From Leuctra nigra (Eukaryota > Arthropoda > Insecta > Plecoptera > Leuctridae), in NCBI GenBank assembly GCA_934045905.1, contig OW203763.1:35849017-35913016 (forward strand): a DNA stretch of 64,000 bases, in the 5' to 3' direction. Below the pieces are notes generated by a model, which searched no databases, was not told where the DNA came from, and was given only the letters and a program-made list of their open reading frames with translations. The position numbers and the translations under genes are program-made. Below are positions 12,901-24,900 of the stretch, one piece after another (position 1 is the stretch's first letter; every line of letters starts with the position of its first letter).

Positions 12901-15900
12901 TTTTGACAGTTATCTATTATCTTTATCTAGATAAAAATAAAATTATCTAGTCACAACACTGATTGTGGGCTTTGGAAAAATCTTTGAAATCCACCATATA
13001 ATAATAATATAATAATATATTATATATAATAACGATTTAATAATAGTACATCGAACAACGCTTATTTTTCACTTAAATCTGAGCTGTCGTCAAACGTGCC
13101 AACTAATGACTGCCAACAAAGCAAATACAGTTTTAAGCTAAAACAAAGTTCATGCAAACCATTAATAGTATAAATTGTTGGCTACTTAGTTACATTAATC
13201 ACATTTCTTAATTAAAAACTGAGATCTTATTGAGCGATGTAACTCCGGCTTGCGAAATGACTTGAACGAGTCCAGGTACAACCACGGGCATACAAATTGA
13301 CAGTGAACGGCGAAGTTGACACTCAAATTACCGTCAATATTTGTTGAATGGAGAAATAATTATTATGTATGATGTGGTTGGTTATTATAATCACACCCTC
13401 CAACCCCACATGCTCGCCATCTGCTTTTACCTCAGTGTTGTCTTGGATAATCAGTTTCGAGAAAGGACCTTGAATTTCGCACGTCTTTATGCATCCGCGG
13501 GTGTACCTGAGAGTATTGCTGAAGCTTCATATTGTTATTCCGCGGGTGTACCTGAGAGTATTGCTGAAGCTTCATATTGATATTCCGTGGGTGTACCTGA
13601 GAGCATTGCTGAAGCTTCATATTGTTATTCCGCGGGTGTACCTGAGAGTATTGCTGAAGCTTCATATTGTTATTCCGCGGGTGTACCTGAGAGTATTGCT
13701 GAAGCTTCATATTGTTATTCCGCGGGTGTACCTGAGAGTATTGCTGAAGCTTCATATTGTTATTCCGTGGGTGTACCTGAGAGCATTGCTGAAGCTTCAT
13801 ATTGTTATTCCGCGGGTGTACCTGAGAGTATTGCTGAAGCTTCATATTGTTATTCCGCGGGTGTACCTGAGAGTATTGCTGAAGCTTCATATTGTTATTC
13901 CGCGGGTGTACCTGAGAGTATTGCTGAAGCTTCATATTGTTATTCCGCGGGTGTACCTGAGAGTATTGCTGAAGCTTCATATTGTTATTCCGCGGGTGTA
14001 CCTGAGAGTATTGCTGAAGCTTCATGTTATTATTCCGTGGGTGTACCTGAGAGTATTGCTGAAGCTTCATATTATTATTCCGTGGGTGTACCTGAGAGCA
14101 TTGCTGAAGCTTCATATTGTTATTCCGCGGGTGTACCTGAGAGTATTGCTGAAGCTTCATATTGTTATTCCGCGGGTGTACCTGAGAGTATTGCTGAAGC
14201 TTCATATTGTTATTCCGCGGGTGTACCTGAGAGTATTGCTGAAGCTTCATATTGTTATTCCGCGTGTGTACCTGAGAGTATTGCTGAAGCTTCATATTAT
14301 TATTCCGCGGGTGTACCTGAGAGTATTGCTGAAGCTTCATATTGTTATTCCGCGTGTGTACCTGAGAGTATTGCTGAAGCTTCATATTGTTATTCCGCGG
14401 GTGTACCTGAGAGTATTGCTGAAGCTTCATATTATTATTCCGTGGGTGTACCTGAGAGTATTGCTGAAGCTTCATATTGTTATTACGCGGGTGTACCTGA
14501 GAGTATTGCTGAAGCTTCATATTGATATTCCGTGGGTGTACCTGAGAGCATTGCTGAAGCTTCATATTGTTATTCCGCGGGTGTACCTGAGAGTATTGCT
14601 GAAGCTTCATATTGTTATTCCGCGTGTGTACCTGAGAGTATTGCTGAAGCTTCATATTGTTATTCCGCGGGTGTACCTGAGAGTATTGCTGAAGCTTCAT
14701 ATTGTTATTCCGCGTGTGTACCTGAGAGTATTGCTGAAGCTTCATATTGTTATTCCGCGGGTGTACCTGAGAGCATTGCTGAAGCTTCATATTGTTATTC
14801 CGCGGGTGTACCTGAGAGTATTGCTGAAGCTTCATATTGTTATTCCGCGGGTGTACCTGAGAGCATTGCTGAAGCTTCATATTGTTATTCCGCGTGTGTA
14901 CCTGAGAGTATTGCTGAAGCTTCATATTGTTATTCCGCGGGTGTACCTGAGAGCATTGCTGAAGCTTCATATTGTTATTCCGCGTGTGTACCTGAGAGTA
15001 TTGCTGAAGCTTCATATTGTTATTCCGCGGGTGTACCTGAGAGTATTGTTGAAGCTTCATATTGTTATTCCGCGGGTGTACCTGAGAGTATTGTTGAAGC
15101 TTCATATTGTTATTCCGCGGGTGTACCTGAGAGTATTGTTGAAGCTTCATATTGTTATTCCGCGGGTGTACCTGAGAGTATTGTTGAAGCTTCATATTGT
15201 TATTCCGCGGGTGTACCTGAGAGTATTGTTGAAGCTTCATATTGTTATTCCGCGTGTGTACCTGAGAGTATTGTTGAAGCTTCATATTGTTATTCCGCGG
15301 GTGTACCTGAGAGTATTGCTGAAGCTTCATATTGTTATTCCGCGTGTGTACCTGAGAGTATTGCTGAAGCTTCATATTGTTATTCCGCGTGTGTACCTGA
15401 GAGTATTGCTGAAGCTTCATATTGTTATTCCGCGGGTGTACCTGAGAGTATTGCTGAAGCTTCATATTGTTATCCAGGTGATCGACTACTGCCAATAAAC
15501 CGGCGCCACATCGTGTTCCCCAACGGCTCCATGACTATCGAGAAAGTACAGTCAGCAGAGGACGGAGGTTCCTACACATGTGTGGCTTCCAATACTCTGG
15601 GTGTGACTGCCAGTGGATCGGCCAAGATCACAGTCATGGGTATGTATTGGACAATAGTCAATAGTTCAGAACCGGTCAGAAACGTTTAGTGTGTTATCAG
15701 TCTCTCGACGGCGCGGGTTGTGGAGGCATGTGTTGTAAATGTCACACCGTGCTTTGGATGGGACAAGCCGCCCCTTGGTATCTTTGAACATACATGCCGG
15801 TACCGTACCGGTTGACTTATATACACCATCACTGTGTGAGTTTGGATCCTTTGGGAACTCTATTCTAAGTCAGAGTTAGAAAAAGAAAAGTACACTGAAA

Positions 15901-18900
15901 TGTTGTGCCAAAAAGTATTTCGAGACAATCCTCGTGATTTTCATACTTCATGTAATTAGTTAAAATTAATGAATTGAAATGAATCTTTAAACCTCAAGCT
16001 AAGATGCTTAGTTTAAGATTTGTGTAGGTTTTTGCAATTTTGAGGAGCAAATTAGTTAATTAAATTAATTTCATAGCTCGAACCCACCCTTTATTACATA
16101 CTACTATTCTATTTATGAAATGAGACTCACTGACAGGAACAATTAGCTTTCAAGCATTCTGCAATGGTGAAGGTGATAATTTCTTTCTACGGGGTTGGAG
16201 CTTGCCAGTTGAAGTGGATGGTATTAGTACAGACAATAGCGTTGATACGTTTATCTTGAATGTATGAATGTTCTTCCTAATGTATCTCATCTTGATGTTC
16301 TAATTAAGGAAAGTGTTATATTACATATTTTCGAGCTTTTTTTCTAAAACCTATATAGAGAACATCTGTATTTTGATATTATGATTCATTGTCCAAATAC
16401 TGAACAAAAGTATACTAAATTAACCATACTTATGAATTTAAAATTACATCTTGAAAGAGACGTCACTAATGGGCCAAATGTGTACTAGAAGGTATATAAT
16501 GACCGGACAACTTGAATGCCACGAGACCCACTCCGTATCCTCCTCCTTTACAGTACCTATCAGTTTCAGGGACCAGAACTTGAGCTCTTTCTCTAGGTTC
16601 TTCCAAGTCTCTGCCCTTGAACTAACCACTGTAGGAGAGATCTTATGATGAAATGACTCTGTTGCAGTCCCACCAAAGATAACCCCATTTAGCTTCCGCG
16701 CCGACCTACACATGGGGGAGAGAGTCGGCGTCCAATGCGTTGTTAGCAAGGGCGATCCACCACTGACCGTGCACTGGCTGAAAGACGGCCAGCTTCTGAG
16801 CATCGTCAACGAGCCGAGTCTGATCGAGCGCAGTCTGGACGAGTTCACGAGTGTGCTGAGTATTGGCGCTCTGGCGCGGTCCCACGGCGGCAACTACACG
16901 TGTGTGGCGCAGAACGCGGCGGCGAGGGACGCACACTCGGCGAAGCTGGCAGTCAACGGTACGGTCGGGTTGGGACCACGTGGACATGGCGCGGTTGATG
17001 AACGCAAAGACTTGATGCGGGAAGGACGAGAGGCATACGTCTTTCACGCGTCTTTCAGTGGATAAGCACTATTTCCTGGACACTCACAAGAACCAAAGCT
17101 CGACAATACCTTGTAATAGCTCTTCATTCTCAAAATGTATTTTTGGCAAGCGTATGCCGTTATAAGGGGGTGCCGTCTCAGATCACCGTCCCAATGCACA
17201 ACACTTTCTCCAGCAGCCAAAAGGCACTGGATTCACAAAGAATAATTTGTCTCTTCGCATATATACAAAGTGCAATATTGTTTCTATTTAGGAGAGTAAA
17301 CCATCCATGCCCCTTTGGTAATGTTTTTTGCACCTGGAATCAAGGGAAATTGTGGTTATCGAATGTGCAATGTTCACAGTAGGTTTGTTTGTTGAGCAGT
17401 ACGCTCGAAGCTGAACAGAACCTGCTCGAAGCGCTCCAACCTTTTCCAGCCCTATTACTTAGTATAGGCCCTTGCCAGCGGACAAAATATGTTTGGAGCA
17501 ATCCGAGCAGACCAACAAACAGATCTACTACTGATTGTGACTTCACGATTTCTCCATTTCTCCACTGTGAATTATAAAGGAAGATATTGTACTTTGGGAC
17601 GGTTACAATAGGCAATACCCCCTGCCACGTCAGACGATGCTTCTTAGTCCTTGCAGTTGAATCATCAACCGTGTCCGTGTCCACCCGAACTGTGTCGTTG
17701 CTTGAGTGTCTTGTGTCCTCCTCTGTTTCAGTACCACCCGCCATAACACCATTCTCCTTCGGCGAGCTCTCCGCGGGCGAGCGCGTCCGGGTCACCTGCA
17801 GCGTGAAACGCGGTGATCCACCGTTGACGATCTCGTGGCGGCGTGATGATCGACCACTTCTTCCCACCCCCTCCTATACCCAGCATGATGACCTTGAGCT
17901 GAGCGTCCAGGAGGCGGAGGAGTACTCGAGTGTGCTCGCGATCCGTAGCGTTAACTCTAGACATAGCGGCAACTACACGTGTGTGGCGAGGAACCCGGCG
18001 AGGACGTCGACCCATACGGCTCAGCTGCTGGTTACGGGTAACGTGATACGAAGACTGGCGGGTGGGAGTAAATGGTCACTGGGAATCAGATTGTATCGGG
18101 ATCGCTCTGGTAGCGGTGGTTAGCTCTTCCAACATCTAACTCTCATGTGAAAGAATTCCAACATGTGATGATCAGCCAACGTCATTCTTATTGCATAGAT
18201 CTCTAGACCAATCAATACCTAATCATTAATCAATCAAGCATTCAAGATTGTGTAATGCAATGAAACTGAAGAGGAATGTGGATAGAGGCACATTTGACCC
18301 AAGCTTAGATTTGAAAGTTTAAATAACTACAATCTAGTGTGCTTTTTATCCAGAATGACCCTGCTACCAGAACGAATATTCTTTGATTGATTTATTCGTT
18401 CGTCCGGATCAGAAATATAATAAAATTTTATTTGAAGTATGTGCAAGGTTAGTATTTTGATCTGGTACTTTTTTCTCCACTCAGTGTCTGTTTCATGACA
18501 CCAGAGTGGAGAAATTATACTACATTATTATTATAATGAACTCGGATTCTAGAATCTCTACTTGATATTGGAATATACCAGGGCTGTATTCGCTGCCAAT
18601 GCCATTATCTTCCATGAAATCAGAGCTACTGCATTTGTTTTGTTCACAATCTAAAAAGTGACGTTTTAATTATACATCGGTCTTCTTACATTTAAGATTG
18701 AAACCTGCGTAAACAGATGGAAATTGAATTAAAATTTTCAAGTCGTGAAACACCGCGTAAATAGGTTGGACCTCATGACGAGGACCAAGAAGGATTCTAC
18801 GGTCTTTGAAAAACAAGTTCATATTTTCTTATATGTTCGAATTTAGTAAGCAAATGTGTTTTTTTCACTTCCCATTGCGACTAGGGCTTTTCTGTTTTGT

Positions 18901-21900
18901 AAATTGTTTACGAGGGGGGGGGGGGGGGGTGTCATAATAATTTTCCAGGACTTATCTAGAAAATCAGCCATGGAAAATTTCCTTATTTTAATTGTTTTCT
19001 TTCTCAGGACGAACGAATAAAGCTATCGATAATCGCTATTGAAATGAAAGTTGCGAAACAATCTGAAATAATCCGTGCTTTGTACTCAAATCCGCAAGTG
19101 TTCGTTGACACCTTCTCGAAGTCCTTCCCTTCCTCTCAGCGCTCGCATGCACTTACTCGTCTTCTTGTGTAGCTTTTGTAGCCCGGGAATGCCAGCTGTT
19201 CATGATTTCACATCACCGCCATGGATGACTTGCGGTTGATCATAAATCTTCACTAACTCTTCAAGTACTTCAGGTAAATTATGCTTTTCAGCATGGAAAC
19301 TGTTCGATGTCATTTTTACAGCTTTTGTAGATTTATGTGTGACTAATGTTGTGGATAATGATTGTTTGATTTAAATTGCAGCAGACAACAATTAATAAAA
19401 CATAATAATCTCTTTGTATTGCGTTGTTAAAAAACTTGAAGATACAAGACAAGCAACCAATTAAGCTTCCTATCTGTTTCCTTTGCACATCGAACACACA
19501 ATTCATGAACAATATCAAAACCATGATACATGAAGTATTTTTTTCTGCTTGAGTTAAAAACATATTTAAAAAAGCATTTCCTTGTTTTTTTTGTCGTGTG
19601 AAAGTGCTTTGCGTACAAGACTGCTATGATCTAGTTTCCATACACCTGCTTTGCGATATTGATTTTGATACAAGCAACTTACTAAATCATTGTCAGGAGT
19701 AACACTTCTTTTGCTTTCGAATCACGATCAATGTTCAATTCTGCTCCAGCTATAGCATGTCACTCCATCATAAGAAACCCATGACAACATAATGCTTACA
19801 CCTTTATTCGCAAATATAACACGATATCAAAGATACATCAACTGATTTCAAATAATAGCTCTAAAACGAAACTTTAAATAATCGAATTTAAGAAACCATT
19901 TGGGAAAATGTCTAATCATTCGGACTAATAATTCTTGATGCAATTCATCACTAATAAGAGAGGCCGTCCAGATGAAGATCAAATCTGATATTGTTTGGCA
20001 TTTCTATAGCGTTAAAAGACTTTTGGGCACAATAAAGCTATTATTCATAATGAATCATGCCTGCATGCAGATTATACTTTTTTGATTTTGTGTAAACTGT
20101 TTCTGCCACGAGATTTTTTTGCTATAAATTATAGTTTTTGTATCTATATCTGGACGGAGTTTCACATAAAGAACTTTTAACAAAATTAATGTCGATCTAC
20201 AAAATCCTATAACAAATTACTACAATATTTCACTCTTCTCGAAAATGAAATATTCGATCTTCATTTTGAAATCGTCGTGGCAATCAAATCAACCATTTGG
20301 TCTGTATCAGCTAACGTCCACGAAACAATGACTGAACTTCACGGATTTCATCTCTGCTACAATTAGTGTTTCGTTTTGTAATTTTAGTTCCACCGACGTG
20401 GTTAGTTGAGCCCCAAAACGCTGCCGCAAGACTTGGCCATCAAGCGGTGCTGGATTGCAAGGTGGAAGGATTCCCTCAACCGAGTATTGCTTGGAAAAAA
20501 GCATCAGGTACTCAATTGTAGATGTATAAATAGGAAAATAAAAAAATGAGTCGCTCTCTTGACTTCAATGTAGAATTATTAACGTTACTTTATGGTATAA
20601 GTTACCTTGAATTTATGAAAATGTGAAATTATAGGAAGTTTATTCGCAAATTTTCCGAGATAATTAAAGTTTAGTTATTGCAATTTGAATGCAATTTGAA
20701 CTCCATATTCAGTAGCATGTATGTGGAAGTCGTGGTTGAAGGTAACGGTATTAACAAATTTGATTGACTACTGGCCATGTTCCCTAACAATGAAAGCTTG
20801 TTATTATCATTGAAATGAGAGGTCACCTACTAGAGTGAGACAAGGAGATCGCTCTGACCGACATCTGATGGTGCGATCTAATATTTTTCAGTCAGTCAGA
20901 TTTATTGAGCGATTATTTTTAGTTGTGCCAGTCACCTCTATATGTCCTGATAAAAGCCAGCGATAAAACCAGTCTTGCAAATTACCCCTCTGTATACAAA
21001 TATCTTTATATTAGGCAACTTATACTATACGTCCGTGTACGACTGGTATTCGCGATAGGGGGTAAGTTTTATCAGGACATATAAAGGTGACTATACTGCT
21101 TCTTTTAAACCAAAGTTGATTGAAAGTCGAAGCGCTTGCTAATTCTTGTGTGACGTGCAGGTCATGATCCTGGACAGTATCAGGACTTGGTCGGACGCAT
21201 CAAGCAACAGCAGGCTGGCAGTAGTGTAGAGCTCCTGAGCAACGGATCACTCAGGATAGAGGCTGTGACTCAGGAGGACGAGGGGAGTTATCTCTGTGAG
21301 GCTGAGTGCTTGCTAATTCTTGTGTGACGTGCAGGTCATGATCCTGGACAGTATCAGGACTTGGTCGGACGCATCAAGCAACAGCAGGCTGGCAGTAGTG
21401 TTGAGCTCCTGAGCAACGGATCACTCAGGATAGAGGCTATGACTCAGGAGGACGAGGGGAGTTATCTCTGTGAGGCTGAGTGCTTGCTAATTCTTGTGTG
21501 ATGTGCAGGTTATGATCCTGGACAGTATCAGGACTTGGTCGGACGCATCAAGCAACAGCAGGCTGGCAGTAGTGTTGAGCTCCTGAGCAACGGATCACTC
21601 AGGATAGAGGCTGTGACTCAGGAGGACGAGGGGAGTTATCTCTGTGAGGCTGAGTGCTTGCTAATTCTTGTGTGATGTGCAGGTTATGATCCTGGACAGT
21701 ATCAGGACTTGGTCGGACGCATCAAGCAACAGCAGGCTGGCAGTAGTGTAGAGCTCCTGAGCAACGGATCACTCAGGATAGAGGCTGTGACTCAGGAGGA
21801 CGAGGCTCTGCGAGGCTGAGTGCTTGCTAATTCTTGTGTGACGTGCAGGTCACGATCCTGGACAGTATCAGGACTTGGTCGGACGCATCAAGCAACAGCA

Positions 21901-24900
21901 GGCTGGCAGTAGTGTAGAGCTCCTGAGCAACGGATCACTCAGGATAGAGGCTGTGACTCAGGAGGACGAGGCTCTGCGAGGCTGAGTGCTTGCTAATTCT
22001 TGTGTGACGTGCAGGTCACGATCCTGGACAGTATCAGGACTTGGTCGGACGCATCAAGCAACAGCAGGCTGGCAGTAGTGTAGAGCTCCTGAGCAACGGA
22101 TCACTCAGGATAGAGGCTGTGACTCAGGAGGACGAGGGGAGTTATCTCTGCGAGGCGAACAACGGGATCGGCGTCGGACTAAGTGCCGTGGTTCATCTCA
22201 ATGTGCATGGTAAGCAGTCATCTCTCTTGTTCTCAAATCATAGACGCTTTGATGTATAAAACCTTGGAAAAATCAACTTTTCCGTTTTGGACTACATGGT
22301 TTCGAAACTTTTACATTTGAGGGTTAAAACCAGGAATTATTGATTATTTTTTCAACGTTTTCTATTTGCTTACAATATTACTTCGTACCTTAGAAGCAGA
22401 ATGCCCGTAGTCTATTGTAATAACTGTTCTTGTGGAGAGCTAAAAACAGTAATTCTGCTTTCATCCAGTATTATTTTTAATAGCAAAACCAGTCAATGTG
22501 TAAGAGAATACTTAAATAGCTGTATTTGTTGGCATCAGTCTATTTGCAATTAATAGAAATGGCTTACATAATTTCAAAAGTATGCAAAGCAAAATCGAGA
22601 AAATGTACTACCGGCCTTCTGCTTCTGAGGTATAGAGCTGGTTTGAAAATATTATTTTATGATAGCTAAAAATGTAAGGTATTGAACTTTTAAAAACTTT
22701 GTTATGTTTATAAAAAAAAAAAAAACAGTTGGATATTGAACTTTTAACATTTTTATCACGTTTTGAAGAATAACCCCCATGATTTGAAAACATGAATTAA
22801 TGGTGTGATTTGTGTTGCAGCGCCCGTGTTCTTCAAAGTCCACAACAAGAAGGAGTACGTACGCCGCGGCAGCACTGCAATGCTGAAGTGTCAAGCCATG
22901 GGGAATCTGCCGATAGATCTCTACTGGCGTCGGGACGGCAACTTCGTGCAGCTGCAGGGCAGAGCCAGGCGAGTAGCTTTGTGATGCATCCCAAGTAGAA
23001 TCATTGTGATTATTCCTCCAGACACTTGTCGGGTGGCCTTGAACTTGAAGTGAAATTCCTCTTACACGTTATCATGTAATACGTTATTCACGTCAGTATC
23101 ACGGATTAACATCACGTTATTAATCCTATGTGGTTGGAGTTAGAGATGTTATTAAAAACTTCCTAAATATGCCACCAAACAAAGTCAAAGTGATATTGTT
23201 ATCTAATTTTTTTTTTTTATTGTAAACGTATTTGCAATGAAAAATAAACCAAAAATATTCGATATACGTATTTGAATAGTACAATTGGTGGCATAAATAG
23301 GATTAATTAAATGTCAGAATTCCCAAAATATGGGGGAAATAATATTTTATCCCTTAAAATGTGTTGTTTACACAATAATCAATTACAAATTAAAGAGACA
23401 TTCCTTAGCATGGAAAATATTATGGAGATTAAATAAAATCGTCTTCCATAATTAATAATTATACTAAGCGAGGGAGGGTAAGAAGAAAATGACAACCAAG
23501 TGACATGTTCTGCGAATCAAATGTGTATCAAATGTGTTGGTAGGTACACTGGCGGCATTAAGTTGTTTGTATTCTGCCTCTCTCTGCTCCATATAAAAAC
23601 ATGTTTATGATATGGGTCAGAGAGAGGCAGAGTGCAACGATCATATTGCCGCCACTGTACACATTATTCTGCAAGCTTTTAAGCAATACTATAGTCTATT
23701 ACAAGATAGTCATACCGGTTTTCAATACCAATTGAATTTCAAAATACTTTTATAGCTTTTATAGTAAACATTTCTTGATAACTCACTTCTAGAATTTTTC
23801 CTCCAACAAAAATCACCTCTCAGTTTTGGAACTAAGCACTCATCTCCATTAGTTGCCTTTCCCTCATAGTTCAATAAATAGTTCCCTGGGTTACTTGTAA
23901 ATATACGTATTTGTTGTGTTGACATTTAGAATGCAGTAAAAATTTCTTTCATTTTCCTTTGGGTAACCAGCATTATTATTAAAAAGGTCAACAACGTTTA
24001 AGCAAAGAAATACGTTGCTTGCATGATTTCATGTATTGAATGATTAGACAGTGAATGATGGAATGAGCACTAAATACCATTCGAATTGCAACCAAATGAA
24101 CCCTACGCTACTCTTCGGTGTGCTGGCATTGCTGTTGCAATAAAAGGACCGTGCACATCTCTTCATGTTTTCTTTCAATTCTCTATTCTTTCCATATATT
24201 CGTATATTGATATTTTGTATGAGCATACACTCAGAAATTTTAGTCGCCATTATCTATCTCTTCGTCCGATGTAAAAAAAAACATTCGAAATCCACATTGA
24301 AAAAATAAATCTTTGTAATCTTTTTTGGCAGTTGGATTATTCATCAGCCGGAATTGTCAGATTTTATGATTTGGGGAATGACATATGCATATGCATATAG
24401 GGGAATTCATATGCATTAACATTTCTACACAGATCAACTCGATTTAATATTCCATATGTGCAAAACATTACAATAGTCTACATTACTATTAACGTCCTAA
24501 CATTAATGATACCTACTTATTTTTTATAACATAATTCGACCAAGATAATAATTATGATCAAGAATAATATTATAAACTATTGAAGAATATATAATATTTG
24601 GTGTCTTAGACATAGTTATAGCTTCAGAATTGCTAAACGAAAGAAAGCAACAAAGCCACAAAATTGTATTGACGTTGCTAAGTTGAACAAGTAAATAAAA
24701 GGCAATTTATTCATGCAATCACAATAGCTATATAATTCTACTCATATGTCTACATTATTTTAATATGTGAAAAAGAATTGTACATTATATTTCATTATAT
24801 ATTATAATATATTAAATTATATTTAAAATATATATATAAAATATAGAATTTTAAATCGCACTTCTCTAGTGTTTGTCACTTCTAAAGATACCAGATATAA

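Larger units (their letters stand above)
10204..12961. mobile_element. Non-autonomous hAT-type element with nested inverted repeats
   Basis: The left end CAGTGTTGTGACTTATCTAG and the right end CTAGTCACAACACTG form terminal inverted repeats. The element is flanked by a perfect 8-bp duplication ATTGTGGG at 10196-10203 and 12962-12969; 8-bp duplications and CAGTG ends are typical of hAT elements. Subterminal regions are packed with TTATCTAGATAA-like palindromes. No transposase ORF is seen. Two large inverted repeats lie inside. A shorter relative is at 55988-56488. Confidence 0.9.

Noticed and set aside
13432..15498. Open frames of 687 (minus) and 669 (plus) codons, plus 312- and 385-codon plus-strand frames
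   Set aside because: They are caused by the 45-bp tandem unit, which is a multiple of three and lacks stops on both strands. Apart from the true exon at 15478-15639 there is no coding signature.
22974..22979. GT donor GTAGCT for the Ig9 N-half exon
   Set aside because: It would leave the exon in the wrong phase for the Ig9 C-half exon. The GC donor at 22969 fits.
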